A stretch of DNA of 64,000 bases from Marinobacterium rhizophilum. GTDB taxonomy: Bacteria > Pseudomonadota > Gammaproteobacteria > Pseudomonadales > Balneatricaceae. Location: the NCBI RefSeq assembly GCF_024397915.1, contig NZ_CP073347.1, positions 4,650,001-4,714,000 on the forward strand. The letters run 5' to 3'. Positions 28,093 through 37,062 of the stretch are shown in pieces. How positions within the stretch are numbered: position 1 is the first letter of the stretch; every line of letters starts with the position of its first letter. The notes under the pieces were generated by a model. It was not told the origin of the DNA, searched no databases, and was given only the letters and a program-made list of their open reading frames with translations. The translations under genes and the position numbers were made by a program.

Positions 28093-29382
28093 TTACTGCA
28101 AGCTGTTGGGTAACCAGAGCGCGATTGCAGGGAACAGCGTCAAGAGCCCAACGGCTACCAGAAGAATTAACCAGTACGGCAAGGATGCCTTCGCCGCTTG
28201 CGCGACGTTAACTTCATTCTTGGTAATTGAACTGAGTACAAACAGGTTGAGCCCAACCGGGGGAGTGATCATCCCGACCTCCATCAGCAGAGTCACAACG
28301 ACCCCAAACCAGACGGGGTCGAAGCCAAGGCTTGTGACCATCGGGAAGGTAATCGGCAGTGTCATGAGCAGCAGCGAGATGCCATCGAAGAAACAGCCCA
28401 GCAGCAGGTATACCAGTACAACCATCACCAGTACGCCGTAGCGATTGAAACCCAGGTCGCTAATCATTTCGACCGCAGCGCGTGGCAGGCCGAGCAGGCT
28501 GACAGCCTGAGCCAGAATCACGGTGCCGACCAGAATGAGTGCGATAGCACTGAACATAAAGGACGCACGGGTAAAGGCTTGCCATAACTTGGCGGCTGTC
28601 AGATCCCCCCAGCTGAACCCGATCACGATCGCCGCGGCAACACCCAGAGCTGCAGCCTCTGTTGGCGTTGCGATCCCCATATAGATGGTACCCAGCACGA
28701 AAAAAATGAGGATGGGCAGTGGCCACACCTGCATCAACCCGACTCCCACTTCTTTCCAGCTAAAGGGCTCCGTTGCGGGAGGGGCTACCGGGCTACCTAT
28801 GCGTGAGCGGATGTAGATCCATGCTGAAAAGCCAAAGGCGATGAGTGCACCAGGAATCAGGCCCGCCATAAATAGCTTGCCAATGGATACGTTCTGAGTG
28901 GCACCATAGATAAGCAGAGCAAGGCTGGGTGGAATCAGTAATCCCAAAGTGCCCCCGGCTGCCAGAGAACCAACGACCATGCTGGGAGAGTAACCTCGCT
29001 GTCGCAGTTCGGGGTAGCTCACTGAACCGATGGCGGCAGCGGTTGAGGTGCTCGAGCCACTAACCGCCCCAAAGAGGGTACAAACGGCAATGTTGGTATG
29101 TAGCAATTGTCCGGGAATACGACGAAAAAGAGGAGTCAAACCATTGTAAACTCGGGTGGAAACACCGCTTGCCAGCAAAATATCACCCAGAATGATAAAC
29201 AACGGAACCGCGCTCAGGGTGAATTCTGTCAGCAGGTTCCAGGCGGAATTGATTGCCAGGGCGGAAGCACCGTTGGCTTGAAAGTGTAGCAGGATGAAGC
29301 CGGTCAGCCCCAGAGCGGCCCCCAGCAGTGCGCCAGTGCTTAGGAGGACTGCGAGGCTGGAACCCAGAATAAGCCAGCTCAT
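28093..29382 (-). CDS. TRAP transporter large permease (DctM), system 1
   Basis: Membrane subunit that forms the transport channel of a tripartite ATP-independent periplasmic system, 429 residues and about 12 helices. It has the DctM landmark segments FGAVSGSSTSTAAAIGSVSY near residue 100 and AAGGTLGLLIPPSLALLIYG near 145. The third subunit in the operon, its start overlaps the DctQ stop by four bases. Composition is more AT-rich than most of the window, including 29379-29879. The substrate is set by the linked binding protein and is unknown. Confidence 0.93.
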   Translation of the reverse strand: MSWLILGSSLAVLLSTGALLGAALGLTGFILLHFQANGASALAINSAWNLLTEFTLSAVPLFIILGDILLASGVSTRVYNGLTPLFRRIPGQLLHTNIAVCTLFGAVSGSSTSTAAAIGSVSYPELRQRGYSPSMVVGSLAAGGTLGLLIPPSLALLIYGATQNVSIGKLFMAGLIPGALIAFGFSAWIYIRSRIGSPVAPPATEPFSWKEVGVGLMQVWPLPILIFFVLGTIYMGIATPTEAAALGVAAAIVIGFSWGDLTAAKLWQAFTRASFMFSAIALILVGTVILAQAVSLLGLPRAAVEMISDLGFNRYGVLVMVVLVYLLLGCFFDGISLLLMTLPITFPMVTSLGFDPVWFGVVVTLLMEVGMITPPVGLNLFVLSSITKNEVNVAQAAKASLPYWLILLVAVGLLTLFPAIALWLPNSLQ

Positions 29383-29879
29383 AGTGTGGTTTTCCCTGAA
29401 GTGTCACAGTCGGTTCGGAAAAGCTGCTTTTTTAGCTCGACAGCAATGCACAGAACCATCGACGCTGGCATAAGAGCCATCCAGGGCCAAAGCAAAATTC
29501 CACTGACATCGGTGCGAGAACTAATAAGTCTGGAAAAATCCATGAACCCCCATGCCTGGTAACTGAATGTTATCGCAAACGCAATGAAAATTGCGGCTGA
29601 AAACAGGCTACATATTTTTCTCATACCCGGTGACATGCGTTCGGTCAGTAGGTCCAGGCTGATATGCCCGGATTTGTTGAGTACATGCGGGAAGGTGGAA
29701 AAAGCCATTGTCAGGAAAAGTAACCCTGCTAGTTCGTCGGAAAACGAAATAGGCTGGCCTGCCAGGTAGCGTAGCAGGGTGCTGACAAGAATTATCAAGG
29801 TCATGAATATCCCGGATAAAACACCACCGTAGAAAAAAAATTTCGCTGTAAAGTTAATGCAACTAGCTATCTTTTCCAC
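29379..29879 (-). CDS. TRAP transporter small permease (DctQ), system 1
   Basis: Four-helix small membrane subunit, 166 residues, partner of the following DctM. Family features are an N-terminal helix (residues 15-38), the FSDELAGLLFLTMAFST segment and the middle helix after GHISLDLLTERM. It overlaps DctM by four bases and lies 118 bases downstream of the binding-protein gene. It is clearly AT-rich compared with the core genes around it, and its codon choice differs (more AAA, TTT, GTA). Confidence 0.88.
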   Translation of the reverse strand: MEKIASCINFTAKFFFYGGVLSGIFMTLIILVSTLLRYLAGQPISFSDELAGLLFLTMAFSTFPHVLNKSGHISLDLLTERMSPGMRKICSLFSAAIFIAFAITFSYQAWGFMDFSRLISSRTDVSGILLWPWMALMPASMVLCIAVELKKQLFRTDCDTSGKTTL

Positions 29880-29997
29880 TCTAGGTTTTCCTTGTGTGGA
29901 CTATAGGTATTGTTGGAACACCCTGCTTCCATTTTCAGATCGTAGTGACATGTGAATATGCAGCCCCTGGGTCTGTCCAAGGGCTGGACGTGACTGC

Positions 29998-31020
29998 TTA
30001 TTGGGTTAGTGACGAAACCTTTGTGAAGTAGTCGAGGCCTTCCTCACCGGATTGTTCAGCCATTTCGCGCCAGGCCTTGCCGGATGCTTCGACGAAGGTT
30101 TGTACGTCTTCAGCGCTGAACGCCGGCAGTACAGTGATGCCAAGTTCTGTCCGCTCTTCCCGTGCCTTGGTTTCCCGTTCATCATCAACGGCCAGCTTCT
30201 CGGTTTCGTTCCACACCTGATTGCCCGCTTCAGTCAGTGCCGCTTGCTGTTGTTCAGTAAGTGTGTTCCATGTTTTGTCGCTGATACCAAACATCCAGGG
30301 TGATGCGGCCCAGGGGTGGAGATAGGCTTCGTACTTCGTTACTTCCTGCAGGGAAACGGTCTTTGCGACTGTGGAAAGGTAGTAGGCGCAATCGACTACG
30401 CCCGTCTGGAGCGCGAGGTACATATCGTTTTGCGGTATGACTTGCGCGGAAATATCAAGATTTTTAAAGGTGTCTACAAGGTGGCCAGACCATACGCGGA
30501 CTTTCTTGTCCTTGAGTCCTTCCAGGCTGTTAACTGGCTCCTTGCAGTGTAATCCGACGTCGAATACCGGTGCGACAACGCCGCCGACGGTCTTAATATT
30601 CCACTTTGCATAGGCGCCCTGATAGATGTCACGCAGCGTAGGAAGGACCTCAAGATGCTGGCTGCTCTGCGTGATCGCACCCTGTGCGTAGACAGAAGCC
30701 AGTGCCGGGGCATCGCGTTTGTAGTACTCGCCGTACATTAGGGCTGCGTCCACCAGGCCTGCCTGTAGAATACGCAGCATATCCGCTTCCTTGAGCCCCA
30801 ATGAGCCTGCGTGGTAAACATCGACGTTTAGAGTGCCGCCTGATTTTTCTTTGACCAGTTCGGCAAAGTGCTCGATGTGTGCTGCTTCAGGCCTGGATTG
30901 AGCCAGTCCACTGTGGAATTTCAGGGTTTTTGTTTCGTCGGCCGTTGCGCTATAGATAAACCCCAGGCTGCTGGCTGTAATCAATACGGATAGGGCTGTT
31001 TTTTTAAATAGATCAGTCAT
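29998..31020 (-). CDS. TRAP transporter substrate-binding protein (DctP), system 1
   Basis: Periplasmic solute-binding protein, 340 residues. A signal peptide is present (MTDLFKKTALSVLITASSLG..., cleavage near TADE). The TRAP ligand arginine is in KVRVWSGHLV (about residue 175). A VIPQNDMYLALQTGVVDCA segment follows, the conserved core of the family. The start at 31020 has AGAGG at a good distance. An ATG one codon earlier is closer than usual. First gene of the operon with DctQ and DctM, it sits 26 kb from the hydantoinase genes. Confidence 0.92.
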   Translation of the reverse strand: MTDLFKKTALSVLITASSLGFIYSATADETKTLKFHSGLAQSRPEAAHIEHFAELVKEKSGGTLNVDVYHAGSLGLKEADMLRILQAGLVDAALMYGEYYKRDAPALASVYAQGAITQSSQHLEVLPTLRDIYQGAYAKWNIKTVGGVVAPVFDVGLHCKEPVNSLEGLKDKKVRVWSGHLVDTFKNLDISAQVIPQNDMYLALQTGVVDCAYYLSTVAKTVSLQEVTKYEAYLHPWAASPWMFGISDKTWNTLTEQQQAALTEAGNQVWNETEKLAVDDERETKAREERTELGITVLPAFSAEDVQTFVEASGKAWREMAEQSGEEGLDYFTKVSSLTQ

Positions 31021-31098
31021 CATTACCTCTGCATATTCGTGAATTGGCCAATTGTTATAGTGGCTCAGCCTGGCTGTCATAGTTGTGACTTTTAGCAC

Positions 31099-31592
31099 TA
31101 TTTAGGTAGAGTCCGTGGGGATTAAGAGGCAATAAACATTGAATGTCGTTTTGTTAGCTTCAATTCCGTACCTATGAATGAATCTTCCATTGATTCATGA
31201 ATTTAATCTTATTCCGGTGTGTTAGTCAGTTTTTGTAATATATTCAATATAACATTGAGGCATTAGTATTGTTCACTTTTGTTATCGTAGGTATGTCTGT
31301 GTGCGACGCAGATCTAGGTATATGCGACATGTGTGGTTTTATTTTAACTTATTTTGATGAGAGTGTTTTTAGGGTTAATTGATATTTATATTGCACCATA
31401 AAATGGCGTATATGCCTTTTTTTGGAGCATAAATTCAAGCTTTTGTTATTGTTTAGTGATCGGTTGTTTAGATAATAAGTGCGGAGTTGTTCTTTTTTTA
31501 TGGGTTTTTATGAATTAATGCCAATGATTCGAAAATAATATGTATGATTTCAGGGTCGCAGGAGCAATGCACTGGCATTGCCCCTGCCTGGT
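31099..31592. other. AT-rich spacer between TRAP operons 1 and 2
   Basis: About 490 bases without a gene, strikingly AT-rich (long runs of TTTTT and AAT) against a GC-rich background. It must hold the promoter of TRAP operon 1, which starts leftwards at 31020. A TTCATGAA palindrome inside ATTCATGAATTTAAT occurs near 31195. I see no clear terminator for operon 2, whose stop is at 31593. Confidence 0.6.
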
Positions 31593-32897
31593 TTAACCCG
31601 CCAGTTGCTGGGGCAACCAAAGGACAATATTCGGGAAAATACTCACCATCAGTGCGGCAACGCACATAAGCGCAAAGAATGGAATTGCGGAGTAGGCTAT
31701 GCGGCCAATGCGTTCACCGGTTAAGCCTTGCAGGACGAAGAGGTTAAATCCGACCGGTGGCGTGATCTGCCCCAGTTCCACCATGATCACCAGGAAAATG
31801 CCGAACCACAGGGGATCAAACCCGCCCTGAATAACGATGGGCAGTGTGATTGGCAGGCTCATGACCGTGATTGATATCCCGTCCAGAAACAGGCCCAGTG
31901 CAATATAGAACAGGGCCAGTGCCAGCAGCAACATGGTAGGTGTCAGTTCCAGGCTGGCAATATAACTGGCCAGTTCCCGCGGCAGGTGCAGATAGCCCAT
32001 TGCGGTTGAAAGCAGCGCTGCTGCCACCAGAATGCTGCACACCATGGTGGCGCTGAGCACGGTGCCAGCCAGGGCTTCGCGAAACATTGCCCAGCTGAGT
32101 TGCCGCTCGACTGCCAGCAAGACAATGGTCACGGCCACGCCTACCGCAGCGGCCTCCGATGGGGTCGCGACTCCGCTATAGATGGATCCCATCACCAGCA
32201 CGATTAACAACAGCACCGGGGCCAGCAGCCACAAGCTTTGCAGCACGGTCGTCGCTACGTCCAGGCTGCGCGGAGCCCTGTGAGGCTGCCGCAGGGTTAC
32301 CGCCACGATATAGCCGGAGTAAAGCAGTGCAATCAGAAGGCCCGGGAGGACGCCCGCCATAAAGAGCTGGCTGATCGAAACCTCGGCCTGCACCCCGTAT
32401 ACGATCATCACGATGGAGGGTGGTATCAGCAGGCCCAAGCTGCCTGCGCCGGCCAGGGAACCAATGGACAGGTTGCGGTCATAACCGCGCCGGGCCAGCT
32501 CTGTTGTCGTAATCTTGCCTATTGTGGCGGTGGTGGCGGCGCTTGAACCGCTAACCGCTGCAAAAAGGGCGCAGCCGACAACGTTGGTGTGCAAAATTCC
32601 ACCGGGCACCCGGTTTGTCCAGGGCTCGAGCCCGCGGAACAGGCGCTCGGAAATATTGGAGCGAAAGATCAGTTCGCCCATGAATATAAACAGGGGAATG
32701 GCCGAAAGCTCCCAGGAACTTCCTGCGCGGTACAGGATGCGACTCAGGATGAGCCCTGCACGTTCAGGACTGAAGTCCCCGAGCCAGACGAGCGATCCCA
32801 GAGCGACGATCACGAGTCCGGCAAAAACCCAGGTGCCAAGTCCCAGTACAAGAAGTATCAGGCTGATAACTCCAGCGGCGGCGAACAGGGTATCCAT
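31593..32897 (-). CDS. TRAP transporter large permease (DctM), system 2
   Basis: 434 residues, about 12 helices. DctM landmarks: GCALFAAVSGSSAATTATIG near residue 105 and LAGAGSLGLLIPPSIVMIVY near 150. It shares its first base with the last base of DctQ (32897), so the two are coupled. Third gene of a DctP-DctQ-DctM operon running leftwards. It is a distinct system from TRAP 1 immediately downstream: its subunits are clearly divergent in sequence from those of system 1. Confidence 0.93.
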   Translation of the reverse strand: MDTLFAAAGVISLILLVLGLGTWVFAGLVIVALGSLVWLGDFSPERAGLILSRILYRAGSSWELSAIPLFIFMGELIFRSNISERLFRGLEPWTNRVPGGILHTNVVGCALFAAVSGSSAATTATIGKITTTELARRGYDRNLSIGSLAGAGSLGLLIPPSIVMIVYGVQAEVSISQLFMAGVLPGLLIALLYSGYIVAVTLRQPHRAPRSLDVATTVLQSLWLLAPVLLLIVLVMGSIYSGVATPSEAAAVGVAVTIVLLAVERQLSWAMFREALAGTVLSATMVCSILVAAALLSTAMGYLHLPRELASYIASLELTPTMLLLALALFYIALGLFLDGISITVMSLPITLPIVIQGGFDPLWFGIFLVIMVELGQITPPVGFNLFVLQGLTGERIGRIAYSAIPFFALMCVAALMVSIFPNIVLWLPQQLAG

Positions 32898-33406
32898 CAG
32901 TTCACTCCCGTTTGAATGGGCAAGGTCCGTTCAGCAACCAGGTGCAGGGCGCGGGACAGCAGCGTCAGGCAAAGCAGTAGCATGCCAAGTAGCACCATCC
33001 CCTCGGGGATCCAGAGGGGCGTTTCAGCGAGGGTTTCACTAAGGGTTCCGCGTTGATAGCTACGCCACACGTTGAGTCCCCAAAACCAGCTGAGCCAGGC
33101 AAAAGCGGTGAGGGCTGCTAGAGTCGATATCAGGTCCGGCAGCCAGTGCCACCGGGACGGCAACCGATCCAGCAGTACATTTACGCGTACCAGTGAGCCG
33201 CGTTCCAGTGCATACCCCAGTCCCAGAAATGCCATGGTCGCTACGGCATAGCCAACGAACTCATCCAGCACGAAGGTGGATGTGCCGAACAGGCGCAGAA
33301 TAATCTCCAGCAGAATATGCCCGGTTATATAAATAATCAGCAGCATGGCCATCATGCCCGCCAGCTGATTAACCGGGCGAACACAGCGGCACAGCAGGCG
33401 GATCAT
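32897..33406 (-). CDS. TRAP transporter small permease (DctQ), system 2
   Basis: 169 residues with four predicted helices. Family pattern: VNQLAGMMAMLLIIYITGHI in the first helix, FVLDEFVGYAVATMAFLGLG in the middle, and VRVNVLLDRLP before the third. The start overlaps the DctP stop by four bases (33403-33406). It lies between its DctP and DctM partners. Confidence 0.88.
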   Translation of the reverse strand: MIRLLCRCVRPVNQLAGMMAMLLIIYITGHILLEIILRLFGTSTFVLDEFVGYAVATMAFLGLGYALERGSLVRVNVLLDRLPSRWHWLPDLISTLAALTAFAWLSWFWGLNVWRSYQRGTLSETLAETPLWIPEGMVLLGMLLLCLTLLSRALHLVAERTLPIQTGVN

Positions 33407-34407
33407 TGTGTGCGGCCACTGGCTTCAAACTGGGCCATGATGGCTTCACCGCGCTCACCTGCTACCTCCAGCCATTGTGTAATGGCCAGCCTGGCGGCGT
33501 CTTTGAGTGCGGTGGCCAGCTCGGGTGATACCGGATTCTGGATGTTGACGCCATGCTCGCCCAGTTCCTGGTAATTTTCGGCCACCCGTGAACGCACTTC
33601 CTGCCAGTTGTGTGCGTCGGTGCGTTTGGCCGCTTCCAGAATGGCCTGCTGCTGCGGTGCATCAAGCGCATCAAACTCGCCCTTGTTCATGTGCACCATG
33701 TTCAGGGGCACTGCGTACTGAATGGCGCTGTAGTGATCCAGGTGTTCCCAGAAGCTGCCATTGGCACCGGCTTCCGCCGACGTGAGTACGGCTTCGATGC
33801 CACCTGTTGAGAGCTGCGGGACCACGTCGGCCCACGACAGCTTGACCGGGGATGCCCCGGCTTCGCGCAGCGTGATGGTGCCGTTCTTGTCGTAGGTGCG
33901 AATTTTGAGCTGTTCCAGGTCCGAGGTTGAAGCAACCTGCTTTTTGGCCCAGATGCCGCTGGCCGGCCAGGGAGAGGCGTAAAGCAGAACCTGATTGTTG
34001 TCGGCAAATACCTGCTCGTAATAGGGACGCGCTACTTTGTAGAGTGCCTCAGCTTCATCTTCGTTTTCCGCCAGAAAGGGAAGCGAGGACAGCAGGAAGA
34101 TCGGGTCAATACCGCTTAATGTGCCCGCCAGGGTATCGGCGATCTGAATGGCATTGTCGGACACGGCGTAAAAGTGATCGGCAGACTTGAAACCCAGTGC
34201 GCCACCAGTATGCAGTGTGATGTCTACCTCACTTTGTGTCAGCGCCTTAACCTGTTCAATAAAGTACAGATCGCCCTCTGCATGGATGGAGCTGGCGTTG
34301 TATTCATTGGAAAAATCCATTCGGGTTTCGGCTTGTGCGTTCAGGGGCAGCAGGCAGGTGAGGGTCAGGAGCGCGGCGGCAATAGGTTTAAGTTTCATGA
34401 TTTCCAT
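33403..34407 (-). CDS. TRAP transporter substrate-binding protein (DctP), system 2
   Basis: Periplasmic binding protein of 334 residues with a Sec signal peptide (MKLKPIAAALLTLTCLLPLN, cleavage after AQA). The ligand-contacting arginine is in LKIRTYDKNGTITL, and a LSTGGIEAVLTSAEAG segment follows. A second ATG three codons into the frame (34398) would give the same signal peptide and cannot be excluded. The 425 bases before it contain a GATAC-N5-GTATC palindrome at 34424-34438. Confidence 0.92.
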   Translation of the reverse strand: MEIMKLKPIAAALLTLTCLLPLNAQAETRMDFSNEYNASSIHAEGDLYFIEQVKALTQSEVDITLHTGGALGFKSADHFYAVSDNAIQIADTLAGTLSGIDPIFLLSSLPFLAENEDEAEALYKVARPYYEQVFADNNQVLLYASPWPASGIWAKKQVASTSDLEQLKIRTYDKNGTITLREAGASPVKLSWADVVPQLSTGGIEAVLTSAEAGANGSFWEHLDHYSAIQYAVPLNMVHMNKGEFDALDAPQQQAILEAAKRTDAHNWQEVRSRVAENYQELGEHGVNIQNPVSPELATALKDAARLAITQWLEVAGERGEAIMAQFEASGRTQ

Positions 34408-34423
34408 CTCATTGGGTCCAGTA

Positions 34424-34438
34424 GATACAAACAGTATC
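34424..34438. promoter_or_regulatory. Palindrome GATAC-N5-GTATC upstream of TRAP operon 2
   Basis: Perfect 5-bp arms with a 5-bp centre, 17 bases before the DctP start. The position fits an operator. The bound protein is unknown. Confidence 0.35.
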
Positions 34439-34489
34439 CCCCTGCGCTCAGCCTCGGCTCTGTCCAGTTACGACTAGAGCATATTGTAA

Positions 34490-34627
34490 ACCGACTCATT
34501 CCAGAGACCGGAAGCCCTGTCCGGCTATGGCTGGGTGATCGGCGCGGTGCTCGGCGCGGTGCTCGGCGGCATCATTCACTGGCTGCTGATGCGCGGCAGC
34601 GTCAGGGTGGTGGCACAGCAGGCCTGA
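34490..34627 (+). pseudogene. C-terminal remnant of a glycine-rich membrane protein
   Basis: An open frame of 45 codons that has no start codon in frame. It ends with a TGA after RPEALSGYGWVIGAVLGAVL..., a hydrophobic glycine-zipper helix, then a basic tail ending VAQQA. Base composition is GC-rich and codon-like, unlike the AT-rich flank. A hairpin follows 33 bases downstream. This looks like the last part of a lost gene. I do not recognise the family. Confidence 0.4.
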
Positions 34628-34660
34628 TACAGGACTGCATACCCTCGATCTATACCCCAT

Positions 34661-34686
34661 GGGCCCGCTGTATAGCGGGCCCTTTG
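34661..34686 (+). terminator. Hairpin after the gene remnant
   Basis: 9-bp perfect stem (GGGCCCGCT / AGCGGGCCC) with a GTAT loop and a short T run (TTT). It may be the old terminator of the remnant gene. Confidence 0.5.
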
Positions 34687-34776
34687 CGTATGGGGCAGTC
34701 AAAACCGGCATGCGGGCGGGGCAGGCGGGCAGCAAGGCTTCGGCCTGGAGAATATAATCCTTAACTAAAAATATTG

Positions 34777-34787
34777 AATTATGAATT
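34777..34787. promoter_or_regulatory. AATTATGAATT site before the racemase-amidase-TRAP operon
   Basis: Reverse complement of AATTCATAATT. It lies in an AT-rich stretch 46 bases before the racemase ATG. The surrounding taaaaatattg matches the site at 51826-51836. Inferred operator of a shared regulator. Confidence 0.5.
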
Positions 34788-34832
34788 ATATGGTGGCAGT
34801 ATCATTGAAAAACACCCGCTAAAGGGGCGCCC

Positions 34833-35579
34833 ATGAAAATTCTTTTGCTCAATCCCAATACCTCTGAAGTGCTCACGGCCCAGCTTGCCGAAGTGGCAAG
34901 GCGCTATGCCGCGCCGGGCACCGAAATCGTGCCGGCGACCGGCGTCTACGGTGTACCTTACATTGCCAACCGCGCTGAAGCCGTGATCGGTGCCAGCGCG
35001 GCGCTGGAGATTCTGGCACAGCAGCATGACCAGGTGGACGGTGCCATACTGGCGGCCTTCGGAGACCCTGGGCTGGGTGCGGCGCGCGAACTGTTCGATA
35101 TTCCCATCGTTGGCCTGGCCGAGGCCGGCATGCTGACGGCCTGCATGCTGGGCAAGAAATTCGCCATCGTGACCTTTTCCACGGCGCTGGGCGCCTGGTA
35201 CCAGGAGTGCGTGGAGTGGAACCAGCTGCAGGACCGCTGCTGTGCCATTCGCATGCTGGATCAGCCGTTCAAGTCTATCGGCGGGGTGCGCGAGGAAAAG
35301 GAAGAACTGCTGGCGGAGCTGGCGCTGGCGGCGGTGCAGGAAAACGGCGCCGACGTGATCGTGCTGGCCGGTGCGCCCCTGTCGGGCCTGGCTGATCGTA
35401 TTCGTCACCGCGTGCCGGTGCCGATGATCGATTGCTGTGCGGCAGCCATCAAGCAGATCGAGGCGCTGGTCAGCCTTAATCTCGAGGCGCCGCAAACCGG
35501 CACCTATCGTCGCCCCGGTGCCAAGGATACGACCGGGCTCAGCGCTGCCCTGGCGGCGCGCATCGAGCACCGCAGCTGA
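34833..35579 (+). CDS. Asp/Glu/hydantoin racemase-family protein lacking both usual cysteines
   Basis: 248 residues with the hydantoin/allantoin racemase fold: MKILLLNPNTSEVL at the N-terminus and ILAAFGDPGLGAARELFDIP around residue 80. In characterised hydantoin racemases two cysteines (Cys76 and Cys181) are the acid/base pair. Here the aligned positions are Ala75 and Gly180 (in VLAGAPLSGL). Other cysteines exist (around 104, 126, 136-137, 213-214), but none is in the usual place. The protein may therefore do a different reaction, such as a ligand-sensing or decarboxylase-like role. It is first in an operon with an amidase and a TRAP set, preceded by an AATTATGAATT site. The ATG has weak ribosome binding (AAAGGGGC upstream). 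Confidence 0.88.
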   Translation: MKILLLNPNTSEVLTAQLAEVARRYAAPGTEIVPATGVYGVPYIANRAEAVIGASAALEILAQQHDQVDGAILAAFGDPGLGAARELFDIPIVGLAEAGMLTACMLGKKFAIVTFSTALGAWYQECVEWNQLQDRCCAIRMLDQPFKSIGGVREEKEELLAELALAAVQENGADVIVLAGAPLSGLADRIRHRVPVPMIDCCAAAIKQIEALVSLNLEAPQTGTYRRPGAKDTTGLSAALAARIEHRS

Positions 35580-37012
35580 TGAGCAGGTTACTCGATAGCC
35601 TGCCGGAGCTGGATGCCGCGAGCCTGGCGGTTGCGGTGGCCAGGGGCGAGGTGAGCCTGGCCGAGGTGGCCGAGTCCTTTATAGCGGCGGTGGATGCACG
35701 CAACCCCGGGATCAATGCCCTGGTGCGTTTCGATGGCGATGCGCTACGCAGCCAGCTGGCGGACCTTGAGGCGCTGCAGCGTTCCGGCCGCCCGGCGCCA
35801 CTGCTTGGCGTGCCCTTCAGTGTCAAGGACACGATCTGGGTACAGGGGCGCAAGGCCACCCAGGGCTCCCGGCTGTTTGCCGACTTTGTTGCCCCGCAGG
35901 ATGCCCTGGCGGTACAGCGCCTGCGCCGGGCCGGCGCCCTGGTACTGGGTCACAGCAACAGCTCCGAATTTGCCTGCAAGGGCGTGACCACCAACAAGCT
36001 TTATGGCCCGACCCGTAACCCCTGGAACCTCGACATGACCCCCGGCGGCTCGTCCGGCGGGGCGGCGGCGGCGGTCTCGGCCGGGCTCGGTCCCTTCGCG
36101 CTCTGTACCGATGGCGGCGGTTCGACCCGCCGGCCGGCCTCCCATACCGGCGTTGTCGGCTTCAAGCCCTCGGCGGGGCTGATTCCCCATCCCGTGGGAT
36201 TCCAGGAGCCGCTGTTTGGCAATGGTGTTATTGGTCTGATGAGTCGTTCGGTGGCGGATCTGGGCCTGCTGCTGCCGGTACTGGCCGGCGGTGATGCCCG
36301 GGACCCCGATGCCCCGGTGGGCCTTCCCGGCTTTGATGCGGGGGCGGCGCTGGCGCCGGTAAAGGGCCTGCGCATTGCCCTGAGCCCGCGCCTGGGGCTG
36401 GATGTGCCGGTGGAGCCTGAGGTGGCCGCAGCGATAGAGCAGGTGGCCGCCGTGTTGCGTGATGCCGGTGCTACCGTGCAAGAGCGCGACCCGGCCTGGC
36501 CTCCCGGTGCCGGTGAAGCGGCCTTTGCCACGCTGCAGTTTGCCGGCCTTGCGGCGCTCTATGGTGAACAGTGGCGCCGCAACCCGGAGCAGTTCGATGT
36601 CGATATCGGCGCCCAGATCGAGCAGGGTATGGGGTTGTCGGGCGCCGCCGTCGCCGCGGCGCATTTTGAGCGCGCCCAGTTGTACCGTTCAATGGCGGAT
36701 CTCTTCAGTCACTGCGATGCGGTACTCACCCCCACGACACCTTGCACCGCCTGGCCCTTTACCGAGCTCGGTCCCCAAACCATTGACGGGCAGGCGGTCT
36801 CGCCCCGCGGACACGCGGTTTTTACCCCCATCATCAACCACAGCTTCCATGCCGCCATTTCGGTGCCCTGCGGCCTGGCCGCCAACGGTTTGCCGATGGG
36901 GGCCCAGATTATCGTGCCGCGCTTTCAGGATGGCCGCGCCCTGGCGCTCGGACGCGCGGTGGAAGAGGCGTTCGGCCATGCCTTCGCCGCACCCAAATGG
37001 CCTTTCGGCTGA
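35579..37012 (+). CDS. Amidase (amidase signature family)
   Basis: 477 residues hydrolysing an amide or carbamoyl bond. The Ser-cisSer-Lys triad is intact: Lys83 in PFSVKDTIW, the cis-Ser in TPGGSSGGAAAA (about 158-159), and the nucleophile Ser182 in TDGGGSTRRPAS. It begins on the last base of the racemase stop (35579), so the two are coupled. This fits a pathway that ring-opens or hydrolyses a nitrogen-containing substrate imported by the TRAP set downstream. The exact substrate is unknown. Confidence 0.92.
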   Translation: MSRLLDSLPELDAASLAVAVARGEVSLAEVAESFIAAVDARNPGINALVRFDGDALRSQLADLEALQRSGRPAPLLGVPFSVKDTIWVQGRKATQGSRLFADFVAPQDALAVQRLRRAGALVLGHSNSSEFACKGVTTNKLYGPTRNPWNLDMTPGGSSGGAAAAVSAGLGPFALCTDGGGSTRRPASHTGVVGFKPSAGLIPHPVGFQEPLFGNGVIGLMSRSVADLGLLLPVLAGGDARDPDAPVGLPGFDAGAALAPVKGLRIALSPRLGLDVPVEPEVAAAIEQVAAVLRDAGATVQERDPAWPPGAGEAAFATLQFAGLAALYGEQWRRNPEQFDVDIGAQIEQGMGLSGAAVAAAHFERAQLYRSMADLFSHCDAVLTPTTPCTAWPFTELGPQTIDGQAVSPRGHAVFTPIINHSFHAAISVPCGLAANGLPMGAQIIVPRFQDGRALALGRAVEEAFGHAFAAPKWPFG

Positions 37013-37062
37013 CTTAAGGGATGGTACCCGCCATCTACACTGAACGTAACAGGAGTAACACC

